From assembly GCA_024196135.1 (NCBI GenBank), contig JAMQCK010000030.1, forward strand, positions 62,001 to 126,000: DNA of 64,000 bases, given 5' to 3'. Made by a program: the position numbers and the translations under genes. The DNA comes from Pleurotus ostreatus/Saccharomyces cerevisiae fusant. Taxonomy: Eukaryota; Opisthokonta. A model generated the notes under the pieces. That model was not told the DNA's origin, searched no databases, and saw only the letters and a list, made by a program, of their open reading frames with translations. This document shows, piece after piece, positions 23,691 through 33,042 of the stretch. Within the stretch, counting starts at the first letter, position 1; every line of letters starts with the position of its first letter.

Positions 23691-25303
23691 ATGAGTGCCC
23701 GGACACCCTTCAACCCGACTCGTCCCGCCGCCGCTGGTCCTACCGGCGACACGACCGCCAACGCTAATCAGCAATTCCAACCGGACCCCTCGAACCCTCT
23801 GCACACCGACCCCCCTGCTCCTGTCAATCAGGCTCCGAAACCCAAGAACTCTCGCGCCTCTCTTGGCAACGGTGCCTCTGCTCCTATGCCTTTGAACGTC
23901 GCCAGCCTCAAGCCGAAGAAGCGCCCGAACACGCCCAACTCTGGCAGCAAGCCAACCTCGCACCCTGCCTCCCGTACTGGAGACCAGCCTCAAGCTCGAC
24001 CTGCCACGGCAGACTCCTCCGCTCAACAGCACAAGACCCTGACAAACCACCGCCTAGCTAATCGCGAATCCGCCCACCAATCGAACGCGCTCAATCTTGC
24101 CGTCTCCTCTCCTCGCACCGCCCCTCCGAACACGCCTGGTCCGATCCTTCAGTCCAACGCGAATGCGAACGTCTTTAAGCATCCTGGTCTCCCTGCCTCT
24201 GCCGCTCACGATATCTCCCCGGAGGACGCGCATATACCCAGCTCTATGACTCCCCTGCAACGTTTCTCCGGCTACAATAACGGACAGCCAATGGTGGACG
24301 ACCCCTTCTTCACGAGTCGTGTCGAGGAGTATGAGCGCCGGCGCTCTGACGGCTCAGCGATGGGATCTCCTCCGATGGGCGACCAGAGCCTCCTGCGACG
24401 CGGCCCAATCCGTGGCAAGCGCAACCGCATCGAGGCGGACGATATCCCTGCTCAAGCCGAGTACCCTACAAACCCCAAGCGCTACAAAGGCAGCCAGATG
24501 AGCGTGGATGGCTACGATATGCCTGAGGTACTTCCCTTACTACAGCTGCATCGCAAGACTGATTCCCTTCGTAGGATTACGACCGCCCTCTCGACAACCT
24601 GTCCAGCCCCCGCTCGCACCACTCTGAGTATCAGGACAGCCCTGCGCACCGCAGCCCCCCAGTGCCCCACCGCTCGCGCAGCCGCGCCCGCCGCTCGCAG
24701 GGCGCGTACGCCCAGCAGCAGGCACAGGCCGCGTATGCCCAGCAGCAGCCGGCCGCGTACGCTCAGCAGGCAATCATCCCGGCACCGACGCAGCCCATCG
24801 GCATCGACCGCCTGCTGGGGCCCGAGACGAACGCTTATGTGGAGGCGAATATGGAGACGTATGAGAAGCTGGTCAAGCGCTGGTCGGACTGTACGGTGGA
24901 GGAGTGGAAAGCGGGGGCGGCGGGTACGTTGCTTTGGGTCTCGCAGCGGACTGGTGCGCGTGCTGATCGTGTCCCTCGCAGAACTGACGAAGAAGTATGG
25001 ACGTCTGCTCGAGGTCGTGAGTGTTGCGCGTTTTTCTTTCTCGCTTTGGCACTATACTCACGCGCAATTTTACGCAGGCTCAAAAACATATGACGTGCGT
25101 TTCCATGCTTCTCGCAGCGTACCAACTTCTTTTGGTACGCTGCAAGGACGCCGCTTTTACTCACAATCTACAGTGCGAAGCTCGCCCTGTTCGCCTCCTT
25201 CGATCAGAAGGTCGACCAGCACAACAAGGTGCTGGAGAACCGCAGCAAGGTCCTGGCGAGTGCCAAGGAGAAGGTGATCAGGGATAGTACGACGTTGTTT
25301 TGA
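23691..25303 (+). CDS. Ecm11-domain protein, possible meiotic chromosome-axis factor
   Basis: Long disordered N-terminus (MSARTPFNPTRPAAAGP) rich in Pro, Ser and Asn, then PMVDDPFFTSRVEEYERRRS, a basic KRNRIEADDI segment and, after an intron from 24527, a Gln/Ala-rich stretch with repeated AYAQQQ at about 24700-24770. The C-terminus is the conserved part: IGIDRLLGPETNAYVEANM, YEKLVKRWSDCTVEEWKAG, then across introns LTKKYGRLLEV, KLALFASFDQKVDQHN and SKVLASAKEKVIRD, ending TTLF at 25303. Trp-Glu-Glu-Trp helices followed by a predicted coiled coil of this wording match the fungal Ecm11 C-terminal domain. In yeast Ecm11 works with Gmc2 in synaptonemal-complex assembly; that role here is inferred. 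Confidence 0.65.
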
Positions 25304-25692
25304 GGCTGAGTGGGAAGGACTTCTGTGTTGTCGGACTTGTGTATCGACTTGGGATTTGGCAGTGGCGTTCTTGGACGATGAAGTGTGCTTCTGATGTGTA
25401 GTTGTGTTAGTCATTGTTCTGATTCGAGTATATACGCGCAGTAAATTGAGCATGCTCTCGGTGATTGTCATGTAGCTATGTGATTGTTTCACGAAAGAAG
25501 GGGCAGGTCACGCCTTGGTCACAGTTCGACTTTCTTAGGCCGAGGATCCGCGGAGTCGGCGCGGACATGTTTCTCGGTCCGAGCCATCCGAGTTTTGCGA
25601 TCGCGTCCGCGTCGACGCGCCTGGCTTAGCTCTTACCCCCATGGCCGTCCTCGTTCATCTCTACTGAGCACCTTCTGGGCGCGTAGTCTGCT
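25304..25692. other. intergenic between two plus-strand genes
   Basis: 3' flank of the Ecm11-domain gene and promoter of the deaminase-like gene. A 74-codon plus-strand frame at 25484-25708 has no convincing coding character. Confidence 0.4.
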
Positions 25693-26893
25693 ATGGTCCG
25701 CCGGGTGATTCGGAGGGAGAACGAATTCTATGAGCGCAGCCCCGCTCGGACGTCTATGGCAAGCTGCACAAGCCTCTTCGACGAGGGCGGTATGTCATGG
25801 TTGGTGAGCTTGCGAGGACGCGCCTGACAGAGTTCCAGATATCCAGGCATTTGTATGACCTGTGCTACGCAGGGGGTCAGGCGCATAGAAAGGTTCTACT
25901 CCGCGTGTACGAACGGGTACTTCTCCCTTGCCTGTAAGTACGCTCGCTGCGAGGTCTGCGACTTCGATCTAACCAAGGAACAGCGCGACGAGGACACATT
26001 GTGTCGCTAATACGTGGGGCTCAGTGCATTCAGTCCGTAGCCAGCTTCACGATAATGCGGATTTGCACATCACGGACTATTTCTCCGGTCTTGGTGCGCA
26101 TCTACCATCCATAGCCCCGAACCACTGCTAACTCGAATGCAGGGTACTTACTCGCGCACCAAGAGTCCCGACCTCATGACCTAATTCAAGTAATCCAGCT
26201 CCTCAGCATCTACTCCCAACTCTGTCGAACCTCTGCCCGCTTCCTCAACGTCAATCCCCCCACTGTCGTTCAGCTTCTCTGTGAGACTAAACCCCGGCCC
26301 GTGCATGCCCATCACCTCTCCTGCACGACCCTGGGACGCTTCAGTCTCGCCTCGAGTGTCGTACCCGGCAAGGGTGACGGTCGGGAGGAAGTAAGGGCGG
26401 AGCGCGTTCGCATACTGGGCCGTGTTTGGCCACCCGTGTTCGACAACCCTACGCCTGTGCAGAAGGCCCATGCAGAAGCAGGCGTTTGCTATGCTTTCCC
26501 GAGTGAAGAGCTTTTCGGGACGCCTTGGGGCCATTGTGGCGAAGCCGTTACCTTCGCGTCGTACGTCGTTGCCATCCCACTGACATACGACGAAGCTGAA
26601 TTCCACATCGCAGAATGTACAAATCCATGAAATCCCGCGTACCTCTCGGGACCCTGGCACTCAGCGTTAAGACCATGACCTCGACGATGCCTGGGGTTGG
26701 CGCTACGCCCGCGGAGACGATCATGAAGCTGCATCGACTGCAAGACATCGTCGAAGTCCTCCGCGTGTCGGGTGCTTTGCGGCCAATGTGTTTGAACTGT
26801 CAGCACCTCAGCGACTCGGTCGGAGCCCGTTTGGAGGACTATGCGTGTCTTTTTGCGTCGCAAAGGTTCAATGCGATGCTTGATACTAGTTGA
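25693..26893 (+). CDS. putative cytidine-deaminase-fold protein (unnamed family)
   Basis: A five-exon gene assembled from frame continuity: exons 25693-25789, 25831-25933, 25984-26093, 26143-26560 and 26614-26893. All introns are GT..AG and the sum is exactly 336 codons including stop. The N-terminal half is helical (HLYDLCYAGGQAHRKVLL, LHITDYFSGLGYLLAHQES, QVIQLLSIYSQLC). The C-terminal half contains WGHCGEAVTF (Cys235, Glu237) and LRPMCLNCQHL (Cys302, Cys305), followed by ARLEDYACLF. A C-x-E pair followed by P-x-C-x-x-C is the zinc and proton-shuttle layout of the cytidine/nucleotide deaminase fold. Many basidiomycetes have uncharacterised deaminase-like families of this kind. The substrate is unknown. 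The first intron (41 bp) is short, so the 5' end is the least certain part. Confidence 0.6.
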
Positions 26894-27114
26894 TAGATAA
26901 CCACCGCTCACCTTTCCACCGCCGTACTTGGGAATTTGCTCCAAAGCTCAGCGCTCAAGCTAGAAGTTCGCAGTGTCGAGGACCACACCCAAAGGCATGC
27001 AACAAAACATTTGTCCATTCGTAAGCGCGTAAGGGATCGTGTAGGTACGTCGTCGAAGATACTTCATCGTCACCCATCGTGCCCCTTCCCTTTCTGTCTC
27101 CTTCCGCCCTCCAT

Positions 27115-29381
27115 CTACTCCGCAACGACCACCTGCTTCGTCTTGCTGAAGCGGCCAACGGTGTCGTCGTTGATGCCGAGGTGCGCCTTGACGAGCTCGG
27201 GAGGCGTGAGCGCGAGCCACTGGCTCAGGCTGACGTCGGCGAACTTGTCGGTCTTGAAGATCTCTGGATCGAGTGTTAGCGAGTGCGATGCGATAGGGCA
27301 GAGGGACAAGGCCTAGCGCCTCAAAGCAAGGCACAGGAACTGGCAGAAGAGACTCGACGACTCACCAAGGTACTTCAGCGTCGTATTGCCGATGTTCTCG
27401 ACGTAGTGGCCCATGGCGGTGGGCACGTACGCGATATCGCCAGCCTGGTAGTTAAACGTCCGCGCATTGGACTGCGCGGCGAAGATCGTCACGCGCGCCT
27501 CGCCCTCGAGGAAGAACGTCCACTCGTCCTGCGTCGGGTGCCAGTGCATCTCGCGGATCGCACCCGGCTGGACGGTGACCTCGGCGACGGCGATGGTCTT
27601 GGAGATGTTGAAGACCTTGGGGGATGGGCGTCAGTTGAGGCTTCACAGATGAACACAAGAGGTTCAGCGAAGATCTGAGCGGAAGGAAACGCACCGTCGA
27701 ATCAACGATCTTGACCGAGCCACCGTTCAGCTTCGTAGGCTCCATTTCGGAGAGCGCGAAGCTGAAGGGCAGGGGAACCGTTCCTTGCGGGCTCTCAGGA
27801 GCGGTGTCGGTGTCCTTGGGGACGTAGCCGGCGGGGAAGATGTAGAGCTGGGGCGAGCGCTTAGTGATACTGATATATAGCTGGATTGTGTTCACGATAC
27901 CTCCTGCGATGGCAGCGAGAAGAAGTCGTCCTTGCCAAGGGCCTGGAAGTTGCGCTGGATAACCTCCATAGGCGTGTGGGCGAGCCTGAAGGATTTGTTA
28001 GTGAGAATTTTCCGGAACGGTCGCGGAGCATGTAGCGTACCAGTCAGTCAGCAGGAAAGTGCTGTCCTCGGAAAAGTCCCCATCGTCGAAGATGAGGAGG
28101 AACTCGGAGCCGTCGGGGTCGTCGCCGCTGCGAATCTGGTCAGTTGACATGGCACATTTCCGGAGTGACTCAAACTCACGTCGCCTGCAGGCTGTGCGGG
28201 ATGCCAGCTACGAATCTATGTCAGCCTGGCGAGCAAAAAGCCGAGAGAACTTGTCCGAGCTCACGCGGGAAGTACCACAGGTCACCCGCCTTGACGCTCG
28301 CAAGGTAGTTGCGGCCTTCCTGGTCGACGGAGGAAACCTGCGTTGTGCCCTTGAGGACGTATGCCTGCGGCAAAAATCAGCCATAGATTCACGAGGGTCA
28401 GAAGACCTCACATACCCATTCAGCGGTCTTATGCCTATCGAAAGCATGCTGTCAGTTGTCTCAAGAATCAAAGCGCAGTATTTACTGACCAGTGAAGCTC
28501 CCTGTCATGAAGCGCGTCAATAGGGCAATAGAGTCTGCAGATCATCAGCACACACCTGACGGCACCGGGAAGCAGCCTCATGTTCACACCCGCCATTTCT
28601 GAGGGTTCGTTAATGGGGTCTGAATCGAACAGAAGCAGATTAAGTTACCGGTCGCGAGGGGCATGTCACCGACTGCAGGCAGAAGCCATCAGCAATATTG
28701 TCTCAGAGGGCATGCGAACTAAACTCACTGTTCTGCTGACGAGCCCAACCACCAGTCTGGAGGCGGTTGTGCGACAGTGAGAACGGCCACTTCGCGTTGT
28801 CGCTGATTAAGACGAGAATAAGTAACAGCCTCAGGAAGGGCGTTTAGGGCGTACAAGCTGCCATGGTCCGTGCTAGGAGGAGCTGAACGCGAACGATAAT
28901 CAGCTAACTTGGTCCACAAGACTGATTGACAGATTACTTACCAAGTAGGTCGGGGTTCTGGAGGTCGATTTCCTCATTCTGGATGGACGTTAGCTACTAG
29001 ACCGTTAGTCTGTTAGCTGCCTTACGACAGGCCCTTGAATGCTGGCTGGAAAAAGAGGTGAACGTCGCATTCAAGGGCATGATAGGAAACGAGAAGGGAC
29101 TTACCTCCAAGATGGCCACGAATGGGCTCGTCGCCGCTGATGACTTCGTTAGGGTCCGACGACACGGGAGCGACTGTCGCCGTCTCCGGCGGAAAGCTGC
29201 TCGGGAGCGTCTGCAGGCTTGTCGTTGACGAGGTCGTCACAGCAGCGGACGACGCGGTCGCGGTGGTCACCGCCGTAGACGACGCAGCTTCGGAGCCACT
29301 GCCGCTTGCCGCTGGAGCTGACGAGGTCAGCCTGGCAAGGAGAAGGGCGCAGTAGCAGAACGAGAGCATCGCAGAACGCAT
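27115..29381 (-). CDS. secreted bicupin oxalate decarboxylase
   Basis: Mn-dependent enzyme converting oxalate to formate and CO2, important in wood-decay fungi that secrete oxalate. The ATG at 29381 begins a signal peptide (MLSFCYCALLLARLTSSAPA after a short basic start) followed by a Ser/Thr-rich linker. Cupin 1, rebuilt across small introns, reads MRLLPGAVRELHWHKTAEWA with the HxH...E metal ligands, then VKAGDLWYFP and a loop GDFSEDSTFLLTDWLAHTP. Cupin 2 has REMHWHPTQDEWTFFLEGEA and VPTAMGHYVENIG. It ends FSKTKQVVVAE. Both metal sites appear intact. The flexible loop SEDSTFLL corresponds to the lid carrying the catalytic Glu in OxdC-type enzymes, supporting decarboxylase rather than oxidase activity. 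A TATA box lies at 29422-29428. Confidence 0.92.
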
Positions 29382-29421
29382 GGCTGAGGAGCTGTCGAAG
29401 GATGGTGAAAGGACGACAACC

Positions 29422-29428
29422 TTATATA
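29422..29428 (-). promoter_or_regulatory. TATA box of the oxalate decarboxylase gene
   Basis: TATATAA on the minus strand about 41-47 bp upstream of the ATG at 29381. Its distance suggests a short 5' UTR, and it supports that start codon. Confidence 0.55.
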
Positions 29429-29529
29429 GTCCTGAAGTCTGCGAAATCTGGGGGACAATACCTGATAACGTCAGCAGCGAATATAGGACTACCGGTAGAG
29501 GACAATGCGGCTCACCCTCCGAGATTACC

Positions 29530-30260
29530 CTCGCCCTTGGCCGGTACGTTTAGGAAGTAGAAGGTGACGGAACGGGCGTCCCCGACTCCATTGAGTATGG
29601 GGCGCATGCGACCTGCGCGCTCACCCTGTATGCCGGCGCGTTCCTTGTGTCCCTTTGCACCGAGTGGACTTGTCTGCAGCGCCGTACGTATGCCGTATCG
29701 ATGCGCAAGCGTACTTCATCATGGTAGCGCCAAAGATAGTTGGCTGATGTGTTTCGCCGGTTAGGAAGGCATCGAAGAAGATGAATCTATGAAGGCCGGC
29801 ATCTGCACTTGGGGAGGTCAAGACTCCGCCAAGAGGCATAGAGTGTGCTTACGTCGTTTATCGGCCAGATCGTCGCCTTCGAGGGTTTTTCTTTGACGAG
29901 TAGCCTGCAAGGAGTCAGTTGCATCGTCCGAATCGTCCCGCTCCACGAACGGGTGGCAAGCGCCCAACGTAAAGAACATCGGTAACATGCATTCATCACA
30001 TGAGTGAAACGGTGAGAGAGAACCTCAGAAATAGAGCGAGTCCTTAAGCGCCCATGAGCCATGGCCAACCGGGATTCATCGCGAGCACGCAGCGTTCCAT
30101 TCTTGGTAGCAACTAAGAAGAACTCGCGAGCAGTCAATCCCGTCCACCTCCGAAAGACTGCAGCCCGCATCACGACCCGCAGTGACAAGCGACACCTCGC
30201 TTTTACAGATAGTGAGGACGCGGAGAAATAGAAGATTGAATCTCAATGGCATGATAGGCA
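29530..30260 (-). other. unresolved coding-like stretch (possible gene or gene relic)
   Basis: On the minus strand a frame reading FFTLGACHPFVERDDSDDA and SLQATRQRKTLEGDDLADKR splices in frame (donor near 29850, acceptor near 29804) to LHRFIFFDAFLTGETHQ and PTIFGATMMKYACASIRHTY. A possible upstream start is MPLRFNLLFLRVLTI near 30250. Residue composition looks protein-like, but stops between these segments prevent a complete model and no family was recognised. The rest of the gene-free interval 29382-30614 shows nothing else. Confidence 0.25.
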
Positions 30261-30614
30261 GGGTATATACCGCTGGATGAGGTCTACGTGAGTGTCGTAC
30301 TTGCAAAAGACATGCAAGTCGACATCATTGAGTGGTAATGCAAGATTTGTGGCGCACCAGGGCTTCGTATGTACCGTCCACTTCGGGCGCTAAGTGCTGT
30401 GGGCGCTAGGCGGGAAGTCAGCGTCCTGGGACCATAATGAAGTTGAATGAGGGCATAGACTGTATCTGACAGCTGTTCCTACATCACCCGCGGTGCGAGC
30501 GGAACAGAGGCAGGTACGACGTACCGCGTAAGTTTAGACCGATTGTACGGACCGGGACGCAGCGACTCACTCACCATTCGCACGGGAGTCAGAGAGCTTG
30601 GGCGCGCAGTCCTG

Positions 30615-31410
30615 TCAGCAGGGCAACACCCCCACGCGGCCGCCTTTCTCCAAGATAGCTATGGCCTGGCGAAGGGTTGCAAACCAGCTGAAGCCTTTGG
30701 ATCGCGAACCATGACCTTTCGCGATCCTGTACTTGAGCTTGCGTATTATTGACCTATAAGGAAGGACTTGAACGTGCAAATGGAGATGGTTGATAGAGTT
30801 GAAAGGAGGGATATGAAATCCGAGATTCCATGACCTGAAGGGCAGGTCAGCGGCGAACCGTACCAATCGCCTGGGGAGGCAATACCCACTCCGTCGATTC
30901 AAGCAGGACGCCAAAGGTCTCTAGTATCTCATTAGCGAAGCGCTCCATATCCACGACTAAGTGCCCAGGTCAGCCACACTCGTCGGCAATTGCTTCACGG
31001 GCAACGCACGCAAGGGTATATGTTCGCGGGTAAGGCCCTTGATGCTGCCTATAGGCAGAAATGTCATGAGCCAGTAGAACTGTATGCGAAGCAAAGCACG
31101 TACGGTGGTGGTCCTTCGGGATGACAAGAACATGCACTTTGGACGCTGGATTGCGGTCGTGGAATGCTATGAATTTGTCATTCTGTCATGGTGGCGCACA
31201 AGTGAGCGTTCTGTAGACCGGGCTGAAGGAGTGTGCGCAAGGTACATATTTCGCAAGCGCGGCTGAACGGGAGTGGGCTGGAGGACAGGTGGATTACTAT
31301 CGACTCGGACCCACCTGAGCGACGACATTGAACCCCTTCTCGGGTGTCACGTCGCAGAATATGCAGTCCGAGTGTGCCTTTCCTTCCAGTGCATCTAGAA
31401 GATTGCCCAT
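30615..31410 (-). CDS. HIT (histidine triad) family nucleotide hydrolase, HINT3-like
   Basis: Histidine-triad hydrolases cleave nucleoside phosphoramidates or adenylated substrates. The ATG at 31410 gives MGNLLDALEGKAHSDCIFCD, where CIFCDVTPEKGFNVVAQ is the family's N-terminal CxFC segment (exon 31315-31410, 32 codons). The next exon has DKFIAFHDRNPASKVHVLVI followed by PKDHH. A third has HIPLRALPVKQLPTSV. The final exon carries LGFHIPPFNSINHLHLHVQV with the catalytic HxHxH triad, and ends EKGGRVGVLPC at 30615. GFHIPPFNSINHLHLH is the wording of the HINT3/aprataxin-like branch lacking other domains. Predicted soluble, cytosolic or nuclear. Confidence 0.88.
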
Positions 31411-31626
31411 AGGGTACGCCGACCTCTCGCAGAAAAGGAACTTGCGGAAGGAACGTGGGCGTCGCAGTCAACAGGCGGGCACGTGCAGTTCGGAGCGAGC
31501 CGAACTATCGAGTCACGGTCACCGAAGTTCATCAGTCACAGCGATTCCTTGTTCAAATCCGCCATCTTGTCCTTTAACGACCGTCGAGTTCTGCCTCCTA
31601 TAGGGCCATAGCCACTCTATTCCAAG

Positions 31627-32795
31627 ATGGCTGGATCCAAGTTCGCATATGTGCGGAATTTCGAGCTACCGGACCCCCTCCTCCCAGAGACCTTCATGGT
31701 CTTCCGGCTTGACGGGCATTCCTTCCATCGGTCGGTGTTGTGGCCCTCGGAATGGTCGTCAAAGAGGTTGAAACGATTCAAATCATCAGATTTTCGGATG
31801 CACATAATTTTGTCAAACCCAATGACAAGCGCGCGCTCGAACTCATGGACTACGCTGCCCTAAGGCTAATGGAGGAGTACCCCGACATCGTTCTCGGCTT
31901 CGGTGAGTCAGACGAATACAGGTAGGAGATTTTCCTCTACCATTTACTCAGGCTTAGCGCATCTATGACCCTCGCTCGTTCTCCCAACTCTCCGTTCGGT
32001 TTTTGACTAGTATTTACAGCTTCCTCCTTCGCCGCTCGACGAACATGTACAACCGCCGACAAAGCAAAATCGTGACCACACTCACGTCCTTCTTCACCTC
32101 GACATATGTGATGTATTGGTCGAAATTCTTCCCGTCTACTCAGTTGCAATATCCGCCGTCTTTCGACGGACGCCTCGTTCTGTATCCTGCCGAGCAGCAT
32201 ATTCGGGATTACTTCTCGTGGCGGCAAGCAGACAGTGAGTTCCCTCTTTGGGAGACACCCTCCTCGCATCTGCTTTACATCCTCACGCGTCATTATAGCG
32301 CACATCAATAACCTCTACAACACTGTATTCTGGGCACTCGTACAGCAGGGCGGCCTCACGACGACCGACGCTCACGCTACTTTGCGCGTAAGCTCAATGG
32401 CTGCCCGTGTTTGACTCAGGCTAAAGTCTCTCCCAGGGAACGATATCGAAGGAGAAGAACGAGATACTTTTCTCCCGCTTCGGCATGAACTACAACAGCA
32501 TTGACGAGCGGTACCGCAAGGGCAGCGTGCTTGTCCGCGAAGAGGTGAATTTTGTCTGCGGTATGCACTATATACATCTGACATGAGGCGCGCTTCGCAG
32601 GTCCCAACCCCAGACGCTCCGCCATCGGAATCCACCGCAGATAATCAGGCGGATGAATCGTTTACGTCGGACACCTCCAAGCCAAAGAAAAAGAAGAAAG
32701 CCAAAGACAAGCCGTTCACCCAGATTGTGCTGCTGCACTGCGACATCATCAAGGACGAGTTTTGGACGACCCGGCCGTACCTGTTGACAGAGTAG
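31627..32795 (+). CDS. THG1: tRNA-His guanylyltransferase
   Basis: Adds the essential G(-1) to the 5' end of tRNA-His by 3'-5' nucleotide addition. The ATG at 31627 opens [13 protein letters not shown], then [13 protein letters not shown] (first metal Asp). An intron at about 31728-31790 is followed by [16 protein letters not shown], then [20 protein letters not shown] with the second carboxylate pair, [40 protein letters not shown] and [20 protein letters not shown] (the HINNLYNT element is diagnostic). After two more introns come [20 protein letters not shown] and [14 protein letters not shown]. The C-terminal tail is Lys-rich and ends PYLLTE. All signature residues are present. Confidence 0.93.
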
Positions 32796-33042
32796 ACGAT
32801 GCTCTGTACAGACAGAGTAGACAATGCTCCGTACAAACAGCGTCAAACGAGATTCTGTATGACCAATGTACAAAGAGATGTGTGTATGTATCAGTAAACC
32901 CGAGAACCCATTTCCGTAGTCCGATTGCCGCGCCCAGCGCAGCCCAGGAAACTTTCCCTCGCATCGTCCATTTCACTTTCTTCATCCATCTCAACCCCTT
33001 CGCGCATCACTGAAGCGCGTCTACCACCAAAAATCTCACCCA

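Noticed and set aside
26181..26944. minus-strand frames of 159 and 151 codons in the deaminase-like gene region
   Set aside because: They overlap the plus-strand deaminase-like exons, which splice into one continuous frame, whereas the minus-strand frames do not join and show no motifs.
31540..31565. tRNA B-box-like sequence (TTGTTCAAATCCGC)
   Set aside because: No matching A box, anticodon loop or acceptor stem could be folded around it.
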